A DNA stretch of 64,000 nucleotides from Planctomycetaceae bacterium (GTDB lineage Bacteria > Planctomycetota > Planctomycetia > Pirellulales > Pirellulaceae), in NCBI GenBank assembly GCA_002724245.1, contig PBOG01000195.1:58904-122903 (forward strand), given 5' to 3'. Below are positions 36,989-47,100 of this stretch, piece after piece. The notes under the pieces are model-generated. The model made no database searches, was not told where the DNA came from, and was given only the letters and a program-made list of their open reading frames with translations. Each line of letters opens with the position of its first letter. Position 1 is the first letter of the stretch. Position numbers and translations under genes: made by a program.

Positions 36989-37813
36989 ATGACATCAGGT
37001 TCCTCGCATTCTCCCGTTCACGCGCACAACCGTCGCGCCTGGGATCAAAGGGTGCAGAACCGCGAACGCTTTACCGCGCCGGCCCGCGAAGAAGATTTGG
37101 CAGATCCTCTCAAGACCGTCGATGCGGTGGGCTGGCTGGGAGGGGACATTCGGGGCCGGCGCTTGCTCTGCCTGGGTGCTGGCGGTGGCAAGCATGGGCT
37201 AATTTACGCAGCCGCTGGTGCGGAGGTGACTGTCGTCGACATCAGTCCGGCGACGTTGGAGCTCGATCGCGAAGGAGCGCGTGAGCGGAAGCTGCAGGTG
37301 CATACCGTCGAGGCGTCCATGGACTACCTGCCGATGTTTGACGCGGGGCATTTTGACATCGTCATTCATCCGGTCAGTACTTGTTATGTGCCTGACATTG
37401 AGCCCGTCTATCAGGAGGTAGCTCGGGTGACCCGCCCCGGTGGCTTGTACATCAGTCAGCACAAGCAACCTGCGAGCCTGCAGGCCGATGTGCAACCCTC
37501 ACCGGCGGGTTACGAACTGAGTGAGTCCTATTATCGCGCCGGCCCACTACCGCCTGTTGTGGGCAGTTTGCATCGAGAGGAAGGCACACTCGAGTTCTTG
37601 CATCGTTGGGGACAACTGGTGGGGGGGCTTTGCCGTGCGGGTTTTGTGATCGAAGACTTGACCGAGCCGATGCACGCAGATTCGACTGCCGCTCTGGGGA
37701 GCTTTGGCCATCGTAGCTGTTATGTTCCTCCTTATGTGCGGATGAAAGCCCGCCGCGTCGGCGAACTGACGGACAAGAGTTCCGAGCCGTCAGAGCGATT
37801 GTGGACGCCCTGA
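36989..37813 (+). CDS. SAM-dependent class I methyltransferase
   Basis: The 274-residue protein has the Rossmann-type methyltransferase motifs: LLCLGAGGGKHGLIYAAAGA (motif I), VTVVDISPATLELDRE (motif II acid), FDIVIHPVSTCYVPDI and ARVTRPGGLYISQHKQP. The ATG at 36989 has an AGGA ribosome binding site. The substrate is unknown, and the C-terminal third is an unassigned lid. It lies 152 bases upstream of rtcB on the same strand; a functional link to RNA metabolism is possible but not shown. Confidence 0.9.
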   Translation: MTSGSSHSPVHAHNRRAWDQRVQNRERFTAPAREEDLADPLKTVDAVGWLGGDIRGRRLLCLGAGGGKHGLIYAAAGAEVTVVDISPATLELDREGARERKLQVHTVEASMDYLPMFDAGHFDIVIHPVSTCYVPDIEPVYQEVARVTRPGGLYISQHKQPASLQADVQPSPAGYELSESYYRAGPLPPVVGSLHREEGTLEFLHRWGQLVGGLCRAGFVIEDLTEPMHADSTAALGSFGHRSCYVPPYVRMKARRVGELTDKSSEPSERLWTP

Positions 37814-37965
37814 CGAATGGTCGGCCCGCGAAGTCTCGGGTGGTGTGTCGTATTTCTCGGGAGAGCGTTTCAGGTTGATGCATCAGAGTGACGCACAATG
37901 TCGGGAATGACAGGTGGACAGATGTCGAGCAGGCCCGTCGCGGGTGGCGGAATCGGGGGAGGCAA

Positions 37966-39432
37966 ATGATGGCCAGACGGCGGTCCGGAGACGTCCTGGA
38001 AAAAGTCAATGACGTTTGTTGGCGGATTCCTCGGCAAGACCGAATCGGCATGCGTGTTGAAGGCTTGATTTATGCCGACGATCGATTGATCACCGATATT
38101 CGTGATGATCCAGCGGTCGATCAGGTGGCCAACGTGGCCTGTCTTCCCGGTATCCAACGCGCCAGTCTGGCGATGCCGGACATTCACTGGGGTTATGGTT
38201 TTTGCATCGGCGGTGTGTGTGCCACCGATCCGGAGGAAGGTGGGGTCATCTCACCCGGCGGCGTGGGCTATGACATTAATTGCGGTGTTCGTCTCTTACG
38301 TTCCAACCTCGATTGGAATGAAGTTCGTCCGCGGCTGCGTCAACTGGTCGATACCCTTTTTCGGGATGTCCCTGCCGGTGTCGGCCGTACTGGAAAATAC
38401 CACTTCAGCCCAGCAGAGTTGCGACAGCTTCTGGGTGCAGGTGTGCCGTATTTGCGGACGCGTGAGTTGGCGACAGACGAAGATCTGGAATACGCCGAAG
38501 CAGGAGGCTTTCTGGCGCATGCGGAACCGGAGCTGGTGAGCGAGAAGGCCATTCAGCGTGGTACGCGCCAGTGCGGGACACTCGGGTCGGGAAACCATTT
38601 CCTGGAAGTACAGGTCGTGGATGAGATTTGTGATCCGTTAGCGGCCCAGGTGTTCGGTTTGCGCAAGGATATGGTTTGCGTCATGATCCACTCCGGTTCG
38701 CGCGGACTGGGGTACCAGGTTTGTGATGATGCGCTGGTTGACTTGCGAGGTGTTCCCGAGGCCTACGGGATTGATTTGCCTGATCGACAGTTAGCCTGTG
38801 CCCCTGTCAACAGTCCACCGGGCCAGCGGTATCTGGGAGCGATGTGTGCCGCGGCCAACTATGCGTGGTGCAACCGACAGCTGTTGTCCTGCCAGGCACG
38901 CGAATCTTTTGCCACAGTATTTGGTCGTTCCTGGCAGCAGCTCGACATGCAACTGGTTTATGACGTGGCTCATAATATTGCCAAGTTGGAGGAGCACCGT
39001 GTGGGCGACCGTGTACGTCCCTTGTGGGTGCACCGCAAGGGAGCCACCCGGGCGTACCCCGCTCATCATCCGGAATTGCCTGCAGCCTATCGGGCGCTCG
39101 GTCAGCCCGTGTTGATTCCAGGTGACATGGGACGGGCCAGTTGGGTGCTGGTGGGGCAAGCGGGCAGTATGGAGCAGACATTCGGGACCTGCTGTCATGG
39201 AGCAGGTCGACGGTTAAGTCGCCGCGCTGCTGTCAAACAGGCACAGGGACGGCGGATCGACCAGGAACTGGCAGAGCGCGGTGTGATCGCGCGAGCTCGC
39301 AATTGGCGCGGACTTGCCGAAGAGCAACCGGCCGCGTACAAGGACGTCGATCACGTCGTTGACGTCGTGCACCGCGCTGATTTAGCACGTAAAGTAGCGC
39401 GTTTACGACCCATTGGCGTTGTCAAGGGTTGA
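37966..39432 (+). CDS. rtcB: RNA-splicing ligase RtcB
   Basis: RtcB joins RNA 2',3'-cyclic phosphate or 3'-phosphate ends to 5'-OH ends using GTP and Mn2+. The 488-residue protein (ATG at 37966, with GGGAGG just upstream) shows the family blocks PDIHWGYGFCIGGV, SPGGVGYDINCGVRLL (the metal-binding Cys), GTLGSGNHFLEVQ, MIHSGSRGLGYQV, YDVAHNIAKLEEH, the guanylylation region VHRKGATRAYPAHHPE and CHGAGRRLSR. The length and internal insertions match the archaeal/metazoan-like RtcB class, not the short E. coli form. No archease, RtcA or RtcR gene is adjacent. Confidence 0.97.
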   Translation: MMARRRSGDVLEKVNDVCWRIPRQDRIGMRVEGLIYADDRLITDIRDDPAVDQVANVACLPGIQRASLAMPDIHWGYGFCIGGVCATDPEEGGVISPGGVGYDINCGVRLLRSNLDWNEVRPRLRQLVDTLFRDVPAGVGRTGKYHFSPAELRQLLGAGVPYLRTRELATDEDLEYAEAGGFLAHAEPELVSEKAIQRGTRQCGTLGSGNHFLEVQVVDEICDPLAAQVFGLRKDMVCVMIHSGSRGLGYQVCDDALVDLRGVPEAYGIDLPDRQLACAPVNSPPGQRYLGAMCAAANYAWCNRQLLSCQARESFATVFGRSWQQLDMQLVYDVAHNIAKLEEHRVGDRVRPLWVHRKGATRAYPAHHPELPAAYRALGQPVLIPGDMGRASWVLVGQAGSMEQTFGTCCHGAGRRLSRRAAVKQAQGRRIDQELAERGVIARARNWRGLAEEQPAAYKDVDHVVDVVHRADLARKVARLRPIGVVKG

Positions 39433-39458
39433 TCTGTCTGTTGTTCGGTCAGTCGCAA

Positions 39459-39481
39459 CACCGTGGTATTTCACCACGGTG
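39459..39481. terminator. Perfect hairpin between convergent rtcB and lptE-like genes
   Basis: CACCGTGG-TATTTCA-CCACGGTG is a perfect 8-bp stem with a 7-base loop; it overlaps the stop codon of the LptE-like gene and lies 26 bases after the rtcB stop. There is no T-run on either strand, so it may be a bidirectional stabilising hairpin instead of a classical terminator. Confidence 0.5.
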
Positions 39482-40001
39482 ATTCCATCTGGCCGACCAC
39501 CTGCTGGGCGATTCGAACGAAAATAGCATTTTGCGCGGTGAGCATGGATTGACCGGCTTCGGGCACAAAGTCGGACGCTTGTCCCAACGCGATGGAAAGT
39601 GTGGGCAGCGGCATCGTTACCGGTTTCATCAGCGGATTGCCACGTTGGTCAATCCAGGTGTATTCGACGGCGATATTCCATTCGATGTCACGAGGATTGT
39701 CATTGGCATTTTCGACCAGAACCCGTTTTCGTTCTGAAACGATACGACCTCTCAATACACTATCCGCGTTGGTTTGATTGACGACTTTGTAGGGCGTATC
39801 CTGTTCGATCTGTTTGGCGATTGCTTCGGTGAGGCGTTCCCCGAGCTGGCGGCGAAAACTATTCGAGGCGACCAGGGGGATATGGACAGTGCGGATGTCC
39901 GTTGGATAGAGCGAGGCAGCGCCCCATTGGTACCCAGCACATCCCAGGGAACCGCTGAGAATCAGCATCAACGGCTGGATGAAGATGAGAGGTGGACGCA
40001 C
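39471..40001 (-). CDS. LptE-like outer membrane lipoprotein
   Basis: The 176-residue protein has a lipoprotein signal with lipobox SGSLGC, then GYQWGAASLYPTDIRTVHIP and a domain with RQLGERLTEAIAKQIEQDTPYKV and ADSVLRGRIVSERKRVLVEN, the pattern of the planctomycete LptE family (LPS-assembly partner of LptD). The GTG at 40001 is chosen as start because a strong GGAGGT ribosome binding site lies 7 bases upstream; the track start is a TTG inside the preceding gene. It begins 4 bases after the BamD-like gene, which is strong evidence of coupling between two outer-membrane assembly factors. Confidence 0.83.
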   Translation of the reverse strand: MRPPLIFIQPLMLILSGSLGCAGYQWGAASLYPTDIRTVHIPLVASNSFRRQLGERLTEAIAKQIEQDTPYKVVNQTNADSVLRGRIVSERKRVLVENANDNPRDIEWNIAVEYTWIDQRGNPLMKPVTMPLPTLSIALGQASDFVPEAGQSMLTAQNAIFVRIAQQVVGQMESPW

Positions 40002-40005
40002 GCAA

Positions 40006-41274
40006 TTACCTCCGTGCGTTGCCGAGAGGACTGGTGGCAATCAGTGGTTTGGCAGTCGTGTCGTCAGGAAAGATCTTCACGAGCCAGGGGACTGCTTGTG
40101 GCGGGGAGTCAGGTTGATCAGCTATTTGCGTCAAGCGGTCGCGGGCCTGCTGCGAGAAAGGTGTTTCCGGATAGTCTTCCAGTAGTTGCTGGTAATGCAA
40201 ACGCGCTGACTTGTACTGCTTTCGCTGATCATAAAACTTTCCTGCGTTCCAGCCGCGCTCTGCTAAACCAAGACGTACTTGGGCATAGGCTTTGTTGAGT
40301 GTCTCGTGTTCACGCTTGGCGAGTTGCGGAAATTGCCTGTGGATCTGTTTCAAGAGCTTTTCCGCCCCCAGTAGAGGCTCCGCTGAATAGTCGGGGCCTT
40401 CGTAGATTTGCAGTTTGGCCTGGATGCCGTAGAGATGTGCGTGGAACTGATGTTCGCTACTGGCGAAGTGGGTACGGAGGTCGGTGAAGTACTGGTCTGC
40501 CTGGTGATAATCAGCTTGTTCCAGGTAGGCGACTCCTGCGGCCAGGGTCGCGTCGTCGGCCAATCGGCCGGTCGGATCATCGAACCGAATCCGGTCATAA
40601 ATTTTTACCGCGTGTCCGAAATCGTCGCGCAGTGGTCGAGTCTGATCGGTCCAATTGAAAGCGTAAAATGGCCGCGCCTGCTTTTCGTTCACGGAGAGCC
40701 AATACTGGGAGATCGTGAAGCGACGTGCTTCGACTCGATCGAGGTGCCTGGTCTCAGGGTATTGCTTGAGCAGTTGTTCGTAGGTCAAATTGGCCCGCGG
40801 ATAGTGATTCCCGAAATAATAGCTTTCGCCAGCCATAAACAGGGCATCCTGCTCAAGTTCAGAGTCTGGCCACAGCGCGCCCGCTTTCTCGTACTGTTCG
40901 GCCGCAGTGAAAAAAACGTCGTCACCTGTGGTTTCCAACTCTGGCTGAGCTCGTTGTGCACTGGCTTCACGAAATGTGTTTTCGGCCAGCCGAAACTGCT
41001 GGCGTGCTTTTTCTGTCTGGGGTCCGGAACCGGAAATGCGTTGAAATGTCTTGCTGATTTTATCGAGTGGCTTAACCTTCTCGTCTGCGGGAACTTCCTC
41101 CTCGATGTTTTCCTGTGAGACTTGGACTACATCATCAGACGTCCACTGACTCAAAGGTTTCTGCGACAGGGAATCGTAGTTTGTCTGTGGTTGAGAAAGC
41201 GTGGAGCAACCGATCACTGACAACAGGCTGGTCAGCGTCGTACTGATACAGTAGCGAGTTCCTGACTCTCGCAT
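40006..41274 (-). CDS. BamD/YfiO-like TPR lipoprotein
   Basis: The 422-residue protein has a lipoprotein signal with lipobox SVIGC from the ATG at 41274 (AGAAGGAT ribosome binding site), against the 63-residue longer track ORF. It contains TPR repeats of the BamD/outer-membrane-assembly type: EQYEKAGALWPDSELEQDAL, NHYPRANLTYEQLLKQYPET, DYHQADQYFTDLRTHFASSE and YKSARLHYQQLLEDYPETPF. BamD scaffolds beta-barrel insertion. The protein is longer than E. coli BamD (about 245 residues), with an extra N-terminal acidic region and insert, so it may be a family-specific variant. It is coupled to the LptE-like gene. Confidence 0.8.
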   Translation of the reverse strand: MRESGTRYCISTTLTSLLSVIGCSTLSQPQTNYDSLSQKPLSQWTSDDVVQVSQENIEEEVPADEKVKPLDKISKTFQRISGSGPQTEKARQQFRLAENTFREASAQRAQPELETTGDDVFFTAAEQYEKAGALWPDSELEQDALFMAGESYYFGNHYPRANLTYEQLLKQYPETRHLDRVEARRFTISQYWLSVNEKQARPFYAFNWTDQTRPLRDDFGHAVKIYDRIRFDDPTGRLADDATLAAGVAYLEQADYHQADQYFTDLRTHFASSEHQFHAHLYGIQAKLQIYEGPDYSAEPLLGAEKLLKQIHRQFPQLAKREHETLNKAYAQVRLGLAERGWNAGKFYDQRKQYKSARLHYQQLLEDYPETPFSQQARDRLTQIADQPDSPPQAVPWLVKIFPDDTTAKPLIATSPLGNARR

Positions 41275-41393
41275 GCAGGCGATCCTTCTGGTCGATGGGA
41301 ATATATGGAGGGGGAATATGCGGAGGCGTCGCTGGGCATTCCAAATTGCCAGGCCGGCCGTATCCCGGTTGTTGTCGTTACAGAGTGGTTGGT

Positions 41394-42158
41394 TTACTGC
41401 CGTTTGTGGGGTTGTCCGTCTAACCATTGGTGCATGCGGGGTCGGTGTCCGAGGAGATGGCACAGGTACCGGCTCAGTACTCCACGCATTTCACCTGCCA
41501 CGCGTGGCGTGAGCGGCGCCGTATGCTGGACGGATGTTTGCTGTTCGGTGTACTGTCGCATCGTGGCGATGACTTCTCCTGACACACTAACGACCTGATG
41601 CTGGCCGATGCGGCATTTGCCACACAAGACACCACCGGCCAATTGTCCAAACGCAACTCGTTTTGTGTTTTCGATGCACTCACCACAGCCGACACAGGCA
41701 TCCAGCATCGGCATATGACCCAGTAAGCGGAGTGCGTTGAGTTCAAAGCGGAGTAGATCCGCACGCCATTCCGACTCGTTGTCCAGGCTGAACAGGAAAT
41801 CATTTGCGATTTGGAATAGTTCTAAGTGCGGGTCTCCTTCATCCGTAAGGGAACGTAGCAATTCGGCGACGTAGTAACCTGCATAGAGACGAGGCAGGCT
41901 ACGGGCTGCAGCGCGAAAACGCCGTTCGAGTTTGGCTTCAGTCAGCAAATGCAGTGCGTCGGACGATTTGCGGAGGAACACTATGCGACACAAGGACAGC
42001 AGGTCAAGAGCAGACTCAAAGGGGCTCTTGAGACGCCTGGCGCCCTTTGCCAGAGCACTTATTTTCCCGAAATCCTCGGAAAACAGGGTGACAACACAAC
42101 TGGTTTCACTGAAATCGATGACCCGGATCACCAAGGCGCGTGATTTCTCGCTAGCCAT
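41394..42158 (-). CDS. recO: DNA repair protein RecO
   Basis: The 254-residue RecO helps load RecA and anneal strands in the RecFOR pathway. The N-terminal OB fold starts SRALVIRVIDFSETSCVVTLF and continues FGKISALAKGARRLKSPFES. The C-terminal part holds the four-Cys zinc site (CVGCGEC and CGKCRIG). The length is typical. It stands alone; its start is in the divergent region shared with the PpiC-like gene. Confidence 0.95.
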   Translation of the reverse strand: MASEKSRALVIRVIDFSETSCVVTLFSEDFGKISALAKGARRLKSPFESALDLLSLCRIVFLRKSSDALHLLTEAKLERRFRAAARSLPRLYAGYYVAELLRSLTDEGDPHLELFQIANDFLFSLDNESEWRADLLRFELNALRLLGHMPMLDACVGCGECIENTKRVAFGQLAGGVLCGKCRIGQHQVVSVSGEVIATMRQYTEQQTSVQHTAPLTPRVAGEMRGVLSRYLCHLLGHRPRMHQWLDGQPHKRQ

Positions 42159-42532
42159 GCTGCACCTGTATCACTTCGCCCCAGGCAGTGGAAGACACTC
42201 TCGACATCCATTGTGAAATGCGCACGCTATGCAGTTTCCCGATATTTCCAGTCGGCTTGTTACAGCCAGGGTTTGCGCAGGTTTCCATTGCAGTCGTGAA
42301 AATCGGGTTTTCCGGCATAGTATTAGAGCGCGACGCGGATTCTGTCGAGCCACATCGCGGCGGATCATACCCGCTGGGGTGAGGATCGTTCGAGAGTGCG
42401 GCTGTGGCGTGACTGAACGCGGGGGCGTCTGGCTGGCCGTTGTGAAACAGGCAGTTTCCCTATCACAATACCCATCTGGAGGAGTCCGCGAATTCCAGGG
42501 CTCCCATCAGTCTTCTGAGTTGGGATGAATCC
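42159..42532. other. Divergent intergenic region, no gene seen
   Basis: About 374 bases separate recO (minus) from the PpiC-like gene (plus). A minus-strand pair TCGACA (42348-42343) and TAATAC (42325-42320) with a 17-base spacer is a weak promoter candidate for recO. The plus-strand gene has a GGAGGAG-like stretch near 42478 that is too far upstream to be its ribosome binding site. The short ORFs here show no family resemblance. Confidence 0.4.
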
Positions 42533-43090
42533 ATGCGTTGGTATCGTGAGCCGTTGCTGCATTTCGTTTTTCTGGGAGGGCTGGTGTTCCTCTACCATGA
42601 GGTTCGCCGTCCAGCACCGCCACCCACTGAACTTCCGATTGTCATTACCCAGGATGACGTGAATCAGCTACGCAGTCGCTGGGAGACTGAGCAGGGGCAA
42701 CCGCTGCCCGTAGCACAACTGAGCGGTCTGGTGCAGCGGATGGTCCACGAAGAGATCTTGTTTCGCGAGGCGGTGAAGGTGGGGCTGGCGCAAACCGATC
42801 CGGTCATGAGACGGCAGCTGATTGCCAGCATGGAATCACTGTTGCTGGAATTCGCAGGACAAGCGGAGCCGAGCGATCAGGAATTACGGATCTTTCTTGA
42901 ACGACCTGGGAACGGGTACCCGACGGCAGTCCGCGAAGAGGATTGGGACCAATTGCGGCCACAGCTGCGGGAAGATTGGTTACGTGCGAGCAAGCAGCAG
43001 GCACTCGAGGAAATGATTACTTCGTATCGGCGAGACTATGAAGTGATACTGCCTGCTTCGCTGGCGCCAGTTCTGGAGGTGACACCATGA
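42533..43090 (+). CDS. SurA/PpiC-like protein lacking the parvulin domain
   Basis: The 185-residue protein has one N-terminal helix (LLHFVFLGGLVFLYHEV), then the SurA/PpiC chaperone N-domain (VITQDDVNQLRSRWETEQGQ, LVQRMVHEEILFREAVKVGL, DPVMRRQLIASMESLL, EPSDQELRIFL). In usual relatives of about 270-300 residues a PPIase domain follows this point. Here the sequence jumps to YPTAVREEDWDQLRPQLRED and a C-terminal helix (KQQALEEMITSYRRDYEVIL) that belongs after the domain. The reading frame is intact, so it looks like an in-frame loss of the PPIase core. It is coupled to hupE/ureJ by an ATGA overlap. Confidence 0.78.
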   Translation: MRWYREPLLHFVFLGGLVFLYHEVRRPAPPPTELPIVITQDDVNQLRSRWETEQGQPLPVAQLSGLVQRMVHEEILFREAVKVGLAQTDPVMRRQLIASMESLLLEFAGQAEPSDQELRIFLERPGNGYPTAVREEDWDQLRPQLREDWLRASKQQALEEMITSYRRDYEVILPASLAPVLEVTP

Positions 43091-44082
43091 AGTGGTTTGG
43101 ATTCTGGGTCATTGGCGTTCTGACTGCAATCTTCTCGCCTTGCGGCATCGCCCATGAGTTGCGACCTGCTTATCTGGAATTGCGAGAAGTCGTTCCTGGC
43201 GAATTTGCGGTTACCTGGAGAACGCCTTACAAGGCAGGGCAGCCAGCTCTACTCCCCGAATTGCCTGAAATCTGTCGCCAACGTGGGCCAGCTCAAGTTG
43301 AACAGCGGCCGGATGCTTCGGTTCATCGTTGGCGTATTGCCGTCTCGGCAGTTGCACTGCGTGGGGCGGTCATCGAGTTTCCCGGACTGACGCCCGAATT
43401 GATGGATGTGCTAGTCCGTGTCGTGTGGCGAGAGGGGCCTGGATGGACATCTGTTGTACGGGGCGCAGGAGGGCTGAGAATTCCTTACCAGCCGACGGCC
43501 CGTTCGACCGTATCGCGGTACATGGTACTTGGTGTCGAGCACATCTGGTTTGGGTTTGATCATTTGTTGTTTGTCTTGGGCCTGCTGTGGATTGTGCGAG
43601 GCTGGCAGCGACTGGTTGGTACCGTGACGGCGTTTACTCTGGCGCACAGCATCACTTTGACGCTGGCAGTGACGGGTAGTATGCGTTTGTCGGCTGCGCC
43701 GGTTGAAGCAGTCATCGCGTTAAGTATTCTCTTGTTGGCATGTGAATTGGCCCGGAATACGCGGGGTTTGACATCACGGCACACCTGGCTGGTTGGGTTT
43801 GGGTTTGGACTGTTGCATGGTTTTGGATTTGCGGGAGCCCTGGCGGAGGTCGGATTGCCGTCAGGAGCCATGTTCTGGGCCCTGGCAGGATTCAATCTGG
43901 GTGTCGAGTTCGGCCAACTCGTGTTTGTGTTGGCACTCGTGTTCTGCCGCCTGATGTGGCGCCATTGGGTGGTGCGTTCGGATGGCTGGCGCTCAGATGG
44001 CTGGTTCGTGCAGCTACCGGTTTATGGGATGGGCACTGTTGCGGCGTTCTGGTTCTTCGAGCGGTTGGCCGCGTTTCCTTGA
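43087..44082 (+). CDS. HupE/UreJ family membrane protein
   Basis: The 331-residue protein has a signal peptide (WVIGVLTAIFSPCGIA), an extracytoplasmic beta-rich domain of about 120 residues, and a C-terminal HupE/UreJ membrane domain. That domain contains LGVEHIWFGFDHLLFVLGLL (His and Asp in the membrane), TAFTLAHSITLTLAV, LVGFGFGLLHGFGFAGALAE and LGVEFGQLVFVLALVF. The family is linked to nickel or cobalt uptake, though members with this large N-terminal domain are uncharacterised. The ATG overlaps the preceding stop by four bases. Pairing of a PpiC-like gene with this HupE type occurs in other bacteria. Confidence 0.88.
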   Translation: MKWFGFWVIGVLTAIFSPCGIAHELRPAYLELREVVPGEFAVTWRTPYKAGQPALLPELPEICRQRGPAQVEQRPDASVHRWRIAVSAVALRGAVIEFPGLTPELMDVLVRVVWREGPGWTSVVRGAGGLRIPYQPTARSTVSRYMVLGVEHIWFGFDHLLFVLGLLWIVRGWQRLVGTVTAFTLAHSITLTLAVTGSMRLSAAPVEAVIALSILLLACELARNTRGLTSRHTWLVGFGFGLLHGFGFAGALAEVGLPSGAMFWALAGFNLGVEFGQLVFVLALVFCRLMWRHWVVRSDGWRSDGWFVQLPVYGMGTVAAFWFFERLAAFP

Positions 44083-44123
44083 CCCGCACTGAATGGTGGC
44101 CGACCATGGCGCAGCGGACGTTT

Positions 44124-47100
44124 TCAGTCAGCAGTCACTACGCGCACGTAACACCGGACGACTTCACCTGCGATTTCATGCTCACTGGCCTCGACAGCAT
44201 CCAACGCTTCAGTGTCGAGGCTTCTGGAGAGGGTTTCCCCCACGATGAAGTCATGGTTTTCGGAGATGGCTGCCAACAGTTCTGAGGATTCGGTGGCGAT
44301 ACCGATTTCAATCCGATCTGTAAATTCGCAGTCCAGCTGCTTGCGACGGTCTTGCACCAGCCGCACCAGATCTCGGGCGAGTCCTTCTCGGACAAGCTGT
44401 GGCGTCAGTTCCGTGGCCAGTACGACGACACAGGATTCGCCTTGGGCGGCTGCCCAGCCTTCTCTGGCCTGCAAACGAAATTGCAGATCTTCTTCGTCCA
44501 GTACGAGAGATTCTTCGCCAACGTCAATCGTGACCTGGCCGCGGTCGCTCAGTTCGGCCAGGAGCGCACGTCCATCGCAGTCCAGTAGCCGTTTCTTGAG
44601 ATGCGGCATCAGCTTTCCGATACGTGGGCCCAGCCGCTGAAAATTAGGTTGAATTTGGTAGCGGATGTACTCATCAGCCTGTTCTGCGTAAGCCAGTTCT
44701 TTGACGTTTAATTCCTCACGGAGCAAGTCGTCATGTGCTTCCAGCCAGGATTGGTGTTCCGTTGTTGCCAGGATGACTTCCACTTTTGCCAGAGGCTGTC
44801 GTACTTTGAGCCGGGATTCCATTCGAGCCTTGCGCCCCAGCGACGCAATTTCTCTGAGTAGTTGCATGCGCTCCGAGAGTTCGTGATCGATGGATGCCTC
44901 GATGCTGGTGGGAAAGTCGCAGAGATGGACGCTTTCCAACACTTGGTCGCCGAATCCAGCGGAAAGATTTTTCCAGAGCGTTTCCGCGAGAAACGGTACG
45001 AATGGTGCGATCAGTTTGCTGGTTGTCAACAGACACTCGTACAGTGTCCAGTAGGCGTCTTGTTTCTCGGGGGAGTTCAGATCGTCTTGCCAGAATCGAT
45101 CGCGACTACGGCGGACGTACCAGTTGCTAAGCGCGTCGACGAAGCGTGTGAGCTGTTGACAGGCACTGTAGTTGTCGTAGTTGTCCATCGCCTGCGTGAC
45201 AGTACTGACCGTCTGATTTAACTCGCTGAGAATCCAACGATCTAGTTCACCTCGGCTTTCAGGTGGACGGACTGCTTCGGCAGCCAGCAAGTCTTGATGG
45301 GTTAGTTGCCCCTCATTCGACCAGGACTCCTGGACAGACAGAGCTGAGGTTGGATCAAATCCGTCGATGTTGGCGTAAATCACAAAAAAGCTGTAAACGT
45401 TCCACAGTCGCAGCAGGAATTCGGGAATACTGTCTTTGATCGCCTGTTCGCGATAGCGGATCGATGACCAGGGAGTTTGATTGGCGAAGAAATACCAGCG
45501 CAGCGCATCCGCTCCGTGCCGGTCGAGGATCTCGCCCGGTTCGCGGTAATTGCGTTTACTCTTGGACATCTTCGTGCCATCCTCGCCGAGCATGAGCCCC
45601 AGTACCACGCAGTTGCGATACGGATGGGGTAACTCGGGGGCAGGTGCGGCGTCGGATTTGTCAGGTTTTTCATCGAACAGCAGTGTGCTGATTGCCAGCA
45701 AGCTATAAAACCAGCCGCGCGTCTGGTCGATTGCTTCACTGATGAAATCCGCCGGAAATTGCTGTGCGAAGGAGTCCTGTCCCTGGTGCGGGTATCCCCA
45801 CTGGGCAAAGGGCATCGCGCCGCTGTCGTACCAGCAGTCAATGACTTCGGGCACGCGGTGCATTTTTGCCCCTGCCGCATAGGGGGAATCGTAATAGACC
45901 GCATCGATGTACGGCTTGTGGATTTTCAAGTCTTCGGGCAGCTGTGGATGTTCTCGTTGTGCCTGTTCCCAGACCTCGATGCCACCAATGCCCGGTTTCT
46001 CCAGCAATTCACCGTAGCTGCCAATGGCTTCCATGCGACCCGTTTCTGAGCAGACCCAGATCGGCAGAGGCGTCCCCCAATAGCGTTCTCTGGAGAGGGC
46101 CCAGTCGACATTGGATTCCAGGAAGTTGCCGAATCGCCCATCCCGAATATGTTCCGGCATCCAGCGAATGTTGCCGTTGTTGGCCAGCATCCGGTCTTTG
46201 AACTGCGTGGTGCGAATGAACCAGCTGTGTCTGGGGTACTGGATCAGGGGGTCGTCTTCCGCACGCCAGCAGAAGGGGTAATCGTGGGAGTACTGTTCCT
46301 GGTGGAAGAGCAAGCCGCGTTCTCGCAATCCTCGGGTAATGGGTTTGTCGGCGTCTTTAACCCATTGCCCTGCATATTCTGGAAGTGCTTCGGTGAACTT
46401 GCCATCGGGACCGACGGCGCAGATCAGCTCAGGGCCTTCACCGTCACGGAAACGCGCGCGATCTGCCTGGAGCACCTCGTAATCGACTTCTCCGAACGCG
46501 GGAGCTTGATGGACAATCCCAGTGCCACTTTCGGTTGTCACAAAATCCGCGGGCAGAACGCGCCAGCCGAGAAATTCAGCACCGCCGTCGAGGAGTTCTC
46601 CCTGCTGAGTCCCCAGGGACTGGTAGTAACAGTCAAATGGAGGATGGTAGCGTTGGCCGACCAGTTTTGCCCCCGGAAAGGTCTCAACGATCGACAACTC
46701 ACGTTGCACTTTGGCTGAGACGGCGGGGACCAGATCGCGAGCCAGAATCAAATATTGATTCGATTCCGGGTCGGCAACCCGCGCATATTCAAGTTGCGGA
46801 TCCACCGCCGCGAACTGATTACTCGGCAATGTCCAGGGGGTTGTTGTCCAGACCAGGAGGGCGGTGTCGGGCTGATCGAGCAAGGGAAAACGCACGTAGA
46901 CACTGGGGTCGGCAACTTGCCGGTAGCCCTGGCCGACTTCGCCACTTGACAATGCGGTACCGCCTTGCGCCCACCACCAGACGATTTTATGGCCCTGATA
47001 CAACAGCCCTCGATCAAAGAGCGTTTTCAATGACCACCAGACACTCTCGACATAGCTCTGATGATATGTGACGTAGGCATCATCGAGATGGATCCAGAAT

